Shown: positions 1 to 10,100 of the stretch, piece after piece | Position numbering within the stretch: position 1 is the stretch's first letter | How the letters are laid out: each line of letters starts with the position of its first letter | NCBI GenBank assembly: GCA_027025615.1 | Contig: JALVQM010000449.1 | Span: 1 to 19,288 of the forward strand | Length of the DNA: 19,288 nt | Source: Desulfobacteraceae bacterium | Lineage (GTDB): Bacteria > Desulfobacterota > Desulfobacteria > Desulfobacterales > Desulfosarcinaceae | Direction: 5' to 3' | The notes under the pieces: model-generated | Told to the model about the DNA's origin: nothing | What the model saw: the letters and a program-made list of their open reading frames with translations, nothing else | Database searches by the model: none | Made by a program: the position numbers and the translations under genes

Positions 1-1
1 A

Positions 2-3000
2 TATAAGCATGACAGTGTATTTCGGGATACGATAGATCGAGGCGCACTGCTGCTTCATTCAGAACTGGGCGAGGATATCCGTTCCATCATTATTTCCGAT
101 GATGCGGAAAAGTTACGGCAGACCGCCATTGCCCAGCCGGCGTTGTTTTTGTTGGAATATGCCCTTGCCGAAATGTGGGAGGCTCTGGGAGTGCGGCCGG
201 CAGCCATGATTGGCCACAGTATAGGGGAATTGACAGCCGCCTGCCTGGCTGGAGTATTTTCCTTTGAGGAAGGCCTGCAATTGGTAGCCCGACGGGGAAA
301 ATTGATGCAGCAATGCCCTCCCGGCAGCATGCTTTCAGTTCGTTTGCCGGCATCTGTCATGAAAGACAGACTGTTCGGAGGCCTGGTACTTTCCACTGTA
401 AATGCTCCAGAACTGTGTGTCATTGGTGGTCAGGATGATGAGATCTCGACTCTGCAGGAGACTTTGCAAAAGGAAAAAGTTCCCTGTCGAATATTACACA
501 CCTCTCATGCCTTTCATTCTCCGGCAATGATGAAGGCGGCAGACGAGTTTGTCAAGGTCATGGAGCAGGTGAAATTATCGCGGCCGGATATACCTTTCAT
601 TTCTTGTATAAGCGGCACTTGGATAACAACGGAGCAGGCGCTCTCTCCTGCATATTGGGCCGAGCAGATTCGGCAGACAGTCCAGATAAGCAGGGGATTC
701 TCACAAATAGTTACGGATTATTCAAATGGGGTTTTTCTTGAAGTCGGTCCACGTATGACCATGGCCACCCTGCTTCGTCAGCATGACCCTGCGAAAAGCA
801 GCGCTGTCATTTCCACCCTTGAAGGTGCGGATACAACGAATCGGGAATATGTCGATTTTTTAAATGGTTGTGGTCAACTGTGGCTCTCTGGAGTGGATCT
901 TCACTGGCAGCAGCTTTATCGTGAAGAAATGCCGCATCGAACCCCCTTGCCCACATACCCATTCGAACGAAAACGGTATTGGTTGGACTCTGCCCCTGTG
1001 GATGAGAATACCCGTATAGGCTACCATGAAAGGTCAACAAGTATGAATCCGGGATACAATGAAACAGCAGCTTCTCAACAAGAAATGGAACAGGATGTCA
1101 CTATGCTGCATCATCGGATTGTCGCAAAGTTGATTGATATTATTGAAGAGTCCTCCGGAATTGCAATTGAAGATAACCAGACAGGTAGCAGTTTTCTCGA
1201 TTTGGGATTTGATTCATTACTGTTAACTCAGATTGCGACTATTATCAGTAATAACTTCAACGTTGAAGTGCTATTCAGGCAGTTGATGGAAGAGCAGAAT
1301 TCCGTTGAAAGCCTGGCCGAATACGTGGCGGCAAACGGAGATGGATTGAACGAGATGTTTTCTGAAGAAAGTCCTTCTGTACAACTAATACCTTCTTCTT
1401 CAAGCTGTTCCCAGGCAGATGAATCTGCAATCGTAACCTCTCCTGTTGCCGGACATGGTCTTGAAGCAGTACTCTCTCAGCAACTGCAGATTCTTAACCG
1501 GCAGCTGGATATCCTTACAGGCACTAAAACAGCGTTCCAACCAGCACCAGCCATGTCATCGACTTCGACCGACAGCATTCCTCCTGCCTCGTCACTGGAA
1601 AAACTGTCCGTTGTGCCTGAGAATGAAAAGTTGAAAAAACAAAAGGCAGGGGATGACAAAACAGAAGATGGGAAGAAGCCGTTTGGACCTGCTGCAAAAA
1701 TTTCAACATCCAGCGATGCAGTATTGTCTTCTGACCAGCAGAAAAACCTGCAAACCCTTGTTGATTCCTATACTGCAAAAACAGCAGGGTCAAGAAACTA
1801 TACAGATGCAAATCGGGTTCACCTGGCCGACCCCCGTGCAGTATCCGGTTTTCAACCCCTGTTCAAAGAAATTGTTTATCCCATAGTGGTGAAACAGTCA
1901 AAAGGCGTCAGGTTGATAGACATTGATGACAATGAATATGTGGACATGCTCAACGGCTATGGTTCCAATTTTCTTGGTTTTACCAATGAGTTGATCATGC
2001 AGGCGGTTGCCGAGCAAATGAGTAAGGGAGTGGAAATCGGCCCACAGCACCCCCTTGCCGGCGAGGTTGCCGGATTGATGAGAGAGATGACGGGTTTGGA
2101 TCGATTTGCCTTCTGTAATACCGGCTCGGAAGCCGTGCTTGGCTGCACACGGCTGGCCCGTACGGTTACTGGACGTAAAACAATCGTCATGTTTCACGGA
2201 GCCTATCATGGAATTTTTGATGAAGTGATTGTTCGCGGTACTCCAGCCTTGAAATCTTTTCCCGGTGCACCAGGCATTATGCCGGAGTCGGTTCAGAACA
2301 CACTGGTACTGGAGTATGGTTCACCTGAATCGCTTAAGATTATCAAAGAAAGAAGTAATGAACTGGCCGCAGTTCTGGTCGAGCCGGTGCAGAGCCGAAA
2401 CCCTTCATTGCAGCCAAGAGATTTTCTCAGGGAACTCAGAAGTATTACCAGGGATACCGGTATCGCATTGATTATGGATGAGGTGATTACCGGATTCCGC
2501 ATTGATCCGGGAGGAGCTCAATCGTACTTTGGAGTGAAAGCAGATCTGGCTACCTATGGCAAAGTGATCGGCGGCGGTCTTCCCATCGGGGTAATTGGTG
2601 GTATTTCCAGGTTTATGGATGCTCTGGATGGTGGGCAATGGCAGTATGGAGATGACTCCTTCCCAGAAGTCGGAGTGACCTATTTTGCCGGTACCTTTGT
2701 CCGTCATCCAATGGCTCTGGCGGCAGCCCGGGCGGTATTGCTATTTCTGAGAGAAAAGGGTCGGGAATTGCAGAAAGCGATCAACAGCAGGGCTGATCAG
2801 TTTGCCCGTACCCTCAATAATTATTTTGCAGCCGTTCATGCACCGATGAAAATCAGCAATTTCGGCTCATTGATGAAGATCGATTTTACCGATGAGAACC
2901 CTCTTAATGAGCTGGTCTACTGTTATATGAGACAAAAAGGTGTCCATATCTGGGATGGGCGGCCTATTTTTTTGACTCTGGCCCATTCAGATGATGATCT

Positions 3001-3202
3001 TGAATTTGTTTTGAAAATTTTTAAAGAAAGCATTGCGGAAATGCAGTCTGCCGGTTTTTTCCCGAAGAGCGCCGGAGAAGTGTCAGGTAACGTCCCGCCG
3101 GTACCCGGCGCATGTCTGGGCAAAACGCCGGATGGAACTCCTGCCTGGTTTGTTGCGGATCCCCATCGGCCTGGAAAGTATATTCAGCTTGAGGAACCAT
3201 GA
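2..3202 (+). CDS. PKS C-terminal part: AT-ACP-aminotransferase (5' end outside window)
   Basis: The frame is open from base 2, so start and ketosynthase should lie upstream. Numbering codons from base 2: an acyltransferase opens the window, with the GHSIGE nucleophile Ser at about residue 73 and HAFH at about 169-172, the signature of malonyl-CoA-specific ATs. The usual post-AT motif LPTYPFERKRYWLD follows. An ACP carries GFDSL with the phosphopantetheine Ser at about 405 (codon 1214-1216). A roughly 150-residue Ser/Pro/Lys-rich linker leads to a class III PLP aminotransferase: NTGSEAV near 706, DEVITGF near 826, PLP Lys in YGKVIGGG near 854. No KR, DH or ER lies between AT and ACP, so the beta-ketone should persist for transamination, as in MycA and McyE. 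The C-terminus (PPVPGACLG, PAWFVADP, RPGKY) resembles linkers that follow such aminotransferase domains. The stop overlaps the next start by 4 bases. Domain calls are firm; the beta-amino thioester product is inferred. Confidence 0.93.
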   Translation, partial: YKHDSVFRDTIDRGALLLHSELGEDIRSIIISDDAEKLRQTAIAQPALFLLEYALAEMWEALGVRPAAMIGHSIGELTAACLAGVFSFEEGLQLVARRGKLMQQCPPGSMLSVRLPASVMKDRLFGGLVLSTVNAPELCVIGGQDDEISTLQETLQKEKVPCRILHTSHAFHSPAMMKAADEFVKVMEQVKLSRPDIPFISCISGTWITTEQALSPAYWAEQIRQTVQISRGFSQIVTDYSNGVFLEVGPRMTMATLLRQHDPAKSSAVISTLEGADTTNREYVDFLNGCGQLWLSGVDLHWQQLYREEMPHRTPLPTYPFERKRYWLDSAPVDENTRIGYHERSTSMNPGYNETAASQQEMEQDVTMLHHRIVAKLIDIIEESSGIAIEDNQTGSSFLDLGFDSLLLTQIATIISNNFNVEVLFRQLMEEQNSVESLAEYVAANGDGLNEMFSEESPSVQLIPSSSSCSQADESAIVTSPVAGHGLEAVLSQQLQILNRQLDILTGTKTAFQPAPAMSSTSTDSIPPASSLEKLSVVPENEKLKKQKAGDDKTEDGKKPFGPAAKISTSSDAVLSSDQQKNLQTLVDSYTAKTAGSRNYTDANRVHLADPRAVSGFQPLFKEIVYPIVVKQSKGVRLIDIDDNEYVDMLNGYGSNFLGFTNELIMQAVAEQMSKGVEIGPQHPLAGEVAGLMREMTGLDRFAFCNTGSEAVLGCTRLARTVTGRKTIVMFHGAYHGIFDEVIVRGTPALKSFPGAPGIMPESVQNTLVLEYGSPESLKIIKERSNELAAVLVEPVQSRNPSLQPRDFLRELRSITRDTGIALIMDEVITGFRIDPGGAQSYFGVKADLATYGKVIGGGLPIGVIGGISRFMDALDGGQWQYGDDSFPEVGVTYFAGTFVRHPMALAAARAVLLFLREKGRELQKAINSRADQFARTLNNYFAAVHAPMKISNFGSLMKIDFTDENPLNELVYCYMRQKGVHIWDGRPIFLTLAHSDDDLEFVLKIFKESIAEMQSAGFFPKSAGEVSGNVPPVPGACLGKTPDGTPAWFVADPHRPGKYIQLEEP

Positions 3203-6200
3203 TGGAATCGAACAATAAAATCAGAGGCCAGTCTGTTGATTTTGATCCGTTCACCAATGGTTTGATTCAGAGAAAGATTGAGGCAACCGATGCTCAGAAG
3301 GAAATTTGGACATCTGTACAGTTCGGTAGTGAGGCGAATTGTGCTTTTAACGAATCCCTATGGCTAGAGTTGACAGGAAGCCTTGATGTAGTTGCATTAG
3401 AGACAGCTTTTCAGGATGTTGTGGCCCGTCATGAGGCATTGCGGGCAACTTTCAGCCCGGATGGGCAGTTTTTCTGTATTTCCGCTATGGTTGTTCCCGA
3501 TATAGGGCATGAGGATTTGTCCGCATTGCCTGCTGCTGAACAGGCGAATGCTGTTTCGGAACTTCAACGGCAGGCGGCAACCACCCCTTTTGACTTGGTT
3601 AATGGTCCGTTGTTGCGGCTACTCCTCGTAAAATTGGAAGATCAGCATTACGGCCTCCTTGTTACCACCCACCATATTGTCTGCGATGGATGGTCTTACT
3701 GGATTTTTCTTGAGGATTTGGCCGCCCTGTATAACATGAGGAAAAATAATACTGCTCTATCGCTTCCTGCTGTTGACTCATTCAGTCAATATGCGGAAGA
3801 AATGAACAGCAGCAGATACAGGGATCAATTTGATGAAGATTTGCAGTATTGGTTGAAACAGTTTTCTCCGCTTCCCGAACCTCTTGCCCTGCCTACATAT
3901 GAGCCGCGCCCACTACATAGAACATTTGCGGCCAGACGTCTTGACTATTCTTTTGATGACCTGCTGATAGCGAGCGTACAAAAGTTGGCTGCATCCCTGG
4001 GTATTACCTTTAACTCGGTTCTCCTTTCTTGCCTTTCCTGTTACCTACACCGAATTTGCCAACAGGAGGATATTGTCATAGGCGTGCCTGCGGCCGGGCA
4101 GTCTGTGAGTGGACTATATCATCTCATAGGTCATTGCATCAATCTTCTTCCCCTTCATTATCATGTAAAAAGTGACATCCGTTTTTCTGAATACGCCAAA
4201 GAGTGCCAGAAAAATCTGTTGGATGGATACGAACATCAGCATATAACCTACGGAACACTTATCCGTCAGCTGAAATTGAACAGAGAGCCGGGACGACCTC
4301 CGCTGGTATCCGTTATTTTCAATATTGATCAGGATTTAGACGCCGTCTTCTTTGATGGCCTGGAAGTTTCCGTATACACTCCCCCCCGTTCATTTGAAAA
4401 CTTTGACCTGTTTTTTAATCTGGTTAAAGATAAAAAAGGGGTGACTCTTGAGTGTCAGTACCAGACAGCCCTTTTTGATGAAGCTACTATTTCCATGCAT
4501 CTTGACGGGTTGCGGGAGCTGCTCGAAGCGGTTGCTGAAAATCCGCAGCAACTGATTGGTAACATCCCCATTGTTGCAGAGGGAGAAAAACAGTTCCTTC
4601 TTGAGCAGTTAAATAGAAATACCCTGGAACTTCCACCAGTACAATCATTTGTTGAGTTGTTCAGGCAGTCGGTTACTGAAAACAGAGGAAAAACTGCCGC
4701 AGTCTATCAAGACATTTCCCTTAGCTATGAGGAACTCGACCGTCGCTCCGATCAGGTTGCAGCATATATACATCATATTGGTGGCGGTAAAGGCTCCTTG
4801 GTCGGCATCTATCTGAACAGATCTCTCAATATGCTGATTGCCGCGCTCGGAGTGTTGAAGTCTGGTGCCGGCTATGTTCCTCTTGATCCAGCTTTTCCCC
4901 ATGACAGGCTTCAGTACATGATTGAAGATTCCGGCCTGAATATTCTGATCAGTGAAAAAACACTGGATATAACGGCTTTTTCTCATACCGGCCAGATAAT
5001 CGATATAGAAGCCGACTGGTCAAGCATTGCGGCCTGCAACACGGATATGATCCAGGATATCTCCTGTGCCCGAGACAGTATTGGATATGTGATCTATACA
5101 TCTGGCTCTACAGGCAAACCCAAGGGAGTGGCTGTACCGCATGGGGCTATCCTTAATTTTCTGGTCAGTATGCGGCAAAATCCGGGAATGAACCATGAAG
5201 ATATCCTGTTGGCTGTAACCACTCTGTCATTTGACATTGCCGTTCTCGAGCTGTACCTGCCCTTAATATCAGGTGCAACGGTTGTTATTGCCGGTACTGA
5301 CGATTTGGTGGATGGTAAACGCCTGATGAATATACTCTCAAATACTGGAATTACCGTGCTACAGGCGACGCCCTCAACCTGGCGTGTTCTTCTTGCCTCC
5401 GGCTGGCAGGGTAAACAAAAGCTTAAGGCGCTTTGCGGTGGAGAGGTGCTGTCTCAGGAGTTGGCGGACAGGCTTGTCAGTAGAGTGGGTGAACTCTGGA
5501 ATATGTATGGCCCGACCGAGACCACTGTCTGGTCTACAGTGTATCGAATTTCCGGGCAGGGCCAAAGGATTCTGATAGGGCGGCCGATCGGCAATACGCA
5601 GCTTTACGTCCTTGATGCCGGACAGCAGCTTATCCCCCGGGGAGTCACCGGAGAACTGTATATCGGCGGCAAAGGTGTTACACTTGGGTACCTCAACAGA
5701 CAGGAGTTAACTGACCTTGCATTTGTTTCCAACCCGTTGACGCGTGACAAAAATGACATCGTGTACCGGACAGGTGATCTGGTCCGATACCGGCAGGATG
5801 GAGAGCTTGAATATATAAGCCGCCTTGACAACCAGATAAAACTGCGTGGCTACCGTATCGAGTTGGGTGAAATTGAGGCGGCAATAAGCCGGTTTCCTGA
5901 TGTCGAGCAGGTCGTGGTGAGCGTGTTCGTCAGGTCAGAAGATGATCAACGATTGGTTGCCTACATCAAGGGAAAGAAAAAACCTGATTTTGAAGCGTTA
6001 CGAGTGCATCTGCGTGAAACCTTGCCTACATATATGATCCCTCAGCATTTCATCTGTCTGGATGACTTTCCTTTGACCGCCAATGGCAAGGTGGACCGCA
6101 GGGCCTTGCCTGGACCGGTGGAAGAAAGAGAGGCTGCCCGTGGTGTCGTTAAATCCCGCAATGATTTTGAAAAAAGTCTTCTGGCTGTGTGGAAAAAGGT

Positions 6201-7194
6201 TCTTGGGGTGGATGACATTGGCATAACCGACGATTTTTTTGAAAAGGGGGGGCACTCCCTGCTTGCTTTGACCCTGGTCAATGAGATGAAGAAGGCAACA
6301 GGAGTGGAAATCGAATATGGCGACATCTTTATCTCTTCAACAATTAAAGATCTCGTTGAAAGCCTGGGATCCAAAACCAGGAAACAGGCATCCAGTGTTG
6401 TTCCTTTACAGAAAAATGGCAGCGCGACGCCTCTTTTCTGTCTTTGCGGGATAAATCTGTATCGGGAGTTTGCCCATAGTCTTGGGGAGAATCAGCCGGT
6501 TTATGCCATTTACGCAGATGAAGAACAGGCTTTACTCAAACAGGCTGTCCAAGGAGAGGTGGGCAATGTTTCCGTTAAGAAACTTGCTGACTCCTATTGT
6601 AAGGCTATTTTAAGACAGCAGGCCAAAGGCCCATATCAACTGGCCGGTATTTCTTTTGGTGGAATTCTAGCCATTGAAACTGCGAGATTACTTGAAAAAA
6701 AGGGAGAGAAGGTTGCCCTTGTTATTTTGCTGGATACAATTTTGAAAAAAGGTGAACGGAAAAGCAGAGTAGATGTACTGCAGCACCATTTGAAAAATGT
6801 ACGGGAAAAGGGAATCAATTACCTGTTGTCCAAGGCAAAAAACAGGATAGGAAGTGAAGAATCCGGAAACCAAACCGAAGATGGACAGGATGAGCATGCC
6901 AGCATCAGGATTAGAGAACTTGCCTATCTGCAGGCAATGCGTGAGTATGAGGAAAAAATTCAGCCCTACATGGGTGATGTTGTGCTGGTTCGGGCACAGA
7001 AAACATTCAAAGGGGGCGCGATTGAGTATCTTCCGGCATACGGTTGGGAGGAACATCTTCAGGGATCATTTACCGTTATAGATGTGCCTGGAGACCACCT
7101 GGGAATTATTACACAACCTCAGGTACGTGTTTTGGCTGAAAAGTTAAAATGTTTTCTTACTCCCAAGCCGCAGGCTGATAAAAATACAATATAA
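3199..7194 (+). CDS. NRPS module C-A-PCP-TE, glycine-like specificity (first copy)
   Basis: This 1331-residue single-module NRPS probably condenses the upstream beta-aminoacyl chain with one amino acid. The C domain (about 28-455) has intact HHIVCDG at 158-164, IGHCINLLPL and a VIFNID motif. The A domain (about 480-990) has SGSTGKPKG near 635, YGPTETT, YRTGDLVR and NGKVDRRAL. Aligning by eye to GrsA gives specificity residues D-I-L-Q-L-G-M-V-W-K, within two positions of the glycine code DILQLGLIWK that I recall. The PCP Ser is residue 1020 in GGHSLLAL. The thioesterase has GISFGG (Ser 1152), LLDT (Asp 1179) and GDHLG (His 1300), a plausible full triad, but the usual HG near its N-terminus reads CG. 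The start is ATG in an ATGA overlap with the PKS stop; a second ATG at 3202 is equally possible. The end overlaps the next gene by one base, implying coupled translation. A C-terminal TE so early in the line is unusual because a paralogue follows. Confidence 0.95.
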   Translation: MMESNNKIRGQSVDFDPFTNGLIQRKIEATDAQKEIWTSVQFGSEANCAFNESLWLELTGSLDVVALETAFQDVVARHEALRATFSPDGQFFCISAMVVPDIGHEDLSALPAAEQANAVSELQRQAATTPFDLVNGPLLRLLLVKLEDQHYGLLVTTHHIVCDGWSYWIFLEDLAALYNMRKNNTALSLPAVDSFSQYAEEMNSSRYRDQFDEDLQYWLKQFSPLPEPLALPTYEPRPLHRTFAARRLDYSFDDLLIASVQKLAASLGITFNSVLLSCLSCYLHRICQQEDIVIGVPAAGQSVSGLYHLIGHCINLLPLHYHVKSDIRFSEYAKECQKNLLDGYEHQHITYGTLIRQLKLNREPGRPPLVSVIFNIDQDLDAVFFDGLEVSVYTPPRSFENFDLFFNLVKDKKGVTLECQYQTALFDEATISMHLDGLRELLEAVAENPQQLIGNIPIVAEGEKQFLLEQLNRNTLELPPVQSFVELFRQSVTENRGKTAAVYQDISLSYEELDRRSDQVAAYIHHIGGGKGSLVGIYLNRSLNMLIAALGVLKSGAGYVPLDPAFPHDRLQYMIEDSGLNILISEKTLDITAFSHTGQIIDIEADWSSIAACNTDMIQDISCARDSIGYVIYTSGSTGKPKGVAVPHGAILNFLVSMRQNPGMNHEDILLAVTTLSFDIAVLELYLPLISGATVVIAGTDDLVDGKRLMNILSNTGITVLQATPSTWRVLLASGWQGKQKLKALCGGEVLSQELADRLVSRVGELWNMYGPTETTVWSTVYRISGQGQRILIGRPIGNTQLYVLDAGQQLIPRGVTGELYIGGKGVTLGYLNRQELTDLAFVSNPLTRDKNDIVYRTGDLVRYRQDGELEYISRLDNQIKLRGYRIELGEIEAAISRFPDVEQVVVSVFVRSEDDQRLVAYIKGKKKPDFEALRVHLRETLPTYMIPQHFICLDDFPLTANGKVDRRALPGPVEEREAARGVVKSRNDFEKSLLAVWKKVLGVDDIGITDDFFEKGGHSLLALTLVNEMKKATGVEIEYGDIFISSTIKDLVESLGSKTRKQASSVVPLQKNGSATPLFCLCGINLYREFAHSLGENQPVYAIYADEEQALLKQAVQGEVGNVSVKKLADSYCKAILRQQAKGPYQLAGISFGGILAIETARLLEKKGEKVALVILLDTILKKGERKSRVDVLQHHLKNVREKGINYLLSKAKNRIGSEESGNQTEDGQDEHASIRIRELAYLQAMREYEEKIQPYMGDVVLVRAQKTFKGGAIEYLPAYGWEEHLQGSFTVIDVPGDHLGIITQPQVRVLAEKLKCFLTPKPQADKNTI

Positions 7195-10100
7195 TGTCAA
7201 TGTTAAATGACAACAAGGTGGAGTTGGCCAGGTTCCCTGCCAGTATGGCTCAGCGAGAAATCTGGTCGGCTATCCAGTTTGGGGCAGAGGCGCATTGTGC
7301 TTACAATTTATCCTTGTGGCTTGAACTGGAAGGTCCCCTTGACAGGTCCGCACTGGAAAAGGCTTTGCAAGTGGTCGTGGAGCGGCATGATGCGCTGCGG
7401 ATTATCTTTGATGATGACGGCAGAACATTTCGTGTCGGCCAATACTGTCCTTCCTGCCTGACATATCTTGATTTTTCGGATCAGGAGGAGGTTAAGCAAC
7501 AGTCCACACTTCTGGAGCTGGAGCAGAGAGACGCAGACACACCTTTTAATCTTGTCCGCGGTCCCCTTGTGCGCATTCATCTCGTCAAGCTGACCGAGAG
7601 GAAAAACCGTCTGCTTTTTACCTCCCACGCGATTGTTTGTGATGATTGGTCGATACGAATTGTTTTCCAGGAGTTGGCACAGTTATACAATGCAAAGCAC
7701 CAGGGCGTCGTACTGGTATTTCCTCCTGCTGTCCAATTCAGCAGTTATGTGGCAAAAGAGAATCAGGATGGTGAAAGTCCTGCATTCAAGCGCAGCCGCG
7801 CCTACTGGATTAAGCGGCTGACTCCGGTTCCGGACCCTCTTGATATCCCTTCATGGAAGAGTCGTCCCCGGACACGAACTTTTGCTTCCCGCCACAGTAT
7901 TCTGACTCTTGATAATGCTTTGACAGATAAGGCACAGCTATTTGCCGACAGGCATAATCTGTCCATGGGGCAGCTTTTTCTCTCTGTCCTGGCGATATAT
8001 TTTTATCGCATCTGCAGACAGGATGATATTGTCATCGGTATGGTTGCCCCAGGGCGTCGGTCAGACGAACAGCATGTTGGACCCTATGCCGTTCTGTTGC
8101 CTCTGTGTTTTCATATTGTCCCGGAGACTTCTTTCAATGCATATGTTGATCAATGCAATTTGATGTTCTCCGAGGCACTCGAGTATCAGCAGGTCACCTA
8201 TGCCACATTGGTCAGGGATCTCAAACTGTCAGGAGATTCCGGTCGGCCTCTCCTGTTCTCCACGCTTTTTCATACTGAATCGCTGGTAGAGTCGGTCAAT
8301 TTTAGCGGCCTGAAAAGTAGTGTCAGTATTCCCCCGGGATCCAGCGAAAATTTTGATCTTGTTTTTCACTTTGTTTCAAGAGGCAAGGCAGCGGAAATCC
8401 AATGCCGATATAACAGGGCCACTTTTGACGACGCCATAATTTCCCTGCATCTGGAAAGTTTTCTTGCGCTGTTGACCAACGCCCTGGATAATCCAGCCGT
8501 TCCGGTGAAGGCATTGGCGTTGGTATCCTCCGAAGAGCGAAGACTGCAACTTGAAATATTTAACGACACCAACCTTGTCTTGCCGTCGGCACCGACCATT
8601 CTGAACCTTTTCACGGATATGGTTCGTAACCATGCCGACAAGGATGCCATAGTTTTTAAAAATTTCTCACTCAGCTATGCGGAACTTCACCGACAGTCTG
8701 ATCTGCTCGCGACAAAGCTTATTGCTAATGGGGCGGGAAAAAACACTCTGGTTGCTATTCACCTCCATCGATCCCACAAGATGTTTATTGCCATCTTGGG
8801 TGTTTTGAAATCAGGAGCAGGTTATGTGCCATTGGATCCTTCCTTTCCTCATGATCGACTTCAGTACATGGTTGAGGATTCGCAGCCGGTCGCCCTGATC
8901 ACTGAGTCGGGATTGCCGGAAATTTTTTATGAGCTGCCTGTCCTGACAATAGATATAGACCAGGCCCTTACCGATGCCCCGTCTGTGGCGGTTAGCCTTC
9001 CAGACGACTGTGTTCCTGGGAGACAGGATATTGCCTACGTTATCTATACATCCGGCTCCACGGGAAAACCGAAAGGTGTCGCCGTACCGCATCTCGGTCT
9101 GTTGAACCTGCTTGTCAGCATGCGAGAACTTCCTGGAATGCAAGAAAGTGACCGTCTGCTGGCCGTAACGACTCTGTCGTTTGATATGGCAGTTCCGGAA
9201 CTGTATCTTCCGCTGATTACAGGAGCAACGATTTTTATGGCAGGCAGGGAGGACGTCATAGACGGCAGCTGCCTTAAGTCTTTGTTGGAGGCACACGACA
9301 TCACTTTTTTCCAGGCGACTCCTTCAACCTGGCGTATGTTGCTGGCGGCCGGCTGGCAGGGAAATCCAGGGATGAAAGGCCTGATTGGCGGCGAAGCGTT
9401 GCCCTTGACCCTGGCACATGAACTTGTTCCCAGGTTACAGGAACTTTGGAATATGTATGGTCCCACAGAGACGACTGTCTGGTCGACAGCCTGGCAGGTG
9501 CCTCCTGATACCTTGCAGATCCTTGTCGGACGACCAATCGCCAACACACAGCTCTATGTGTTGGACGAGAGACGGCAGCTCCTGCCGCGGGGTGTTCCCG
9601 GGGAGCTCTATATTGGCGGGGCCGGTGTGACCAGAGGATATTTGAACCGGGATGAGCTGACTGCCGGGGTCTTTATCCAGAATCCTCTTGTCCCGGAGGA
9701 GCTGGATATAATCTACCGGACTGGTGATCTTGTCCGCTACCATGCCTCTGGAGAACTTGAATACATAAGCCGTCTCGACCACCAGGTTAAACTGCGCGGC
9801 TATCGCATTGAACTGGGCGAGATAGAAACAGCCATCACCAGAGTGACTGGCCGCAAGGAAGTCGTGGTTAATATATTTTCCATGTCCGAGGATGATCAAC
9901 GGCTTGTCGCCTATATCAAAAAGGAAGGAGACATTGATCAGGAGTCTCTGGACAGAGAGTTACGGGCTGTTTTGCCGGCCTATATGATCCCGCAGCACTA
10001 TATGCTGCTCGATGCCTTTCCCTTGACGGTAAACGGCAAGATTGATCGTAAAGCTCTGCCAAGGCCCGAACGGGAGGAGAGTCCGCAATCAGGGTTGGTA

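Noticed and set aside
8811..9899. Long reverse-strand frames of 150 to 167 codons across the second NRPS
   Set aside because: They are shadows of the adenylation domain coding sequence on the opposite strand, with no start signals or domains.
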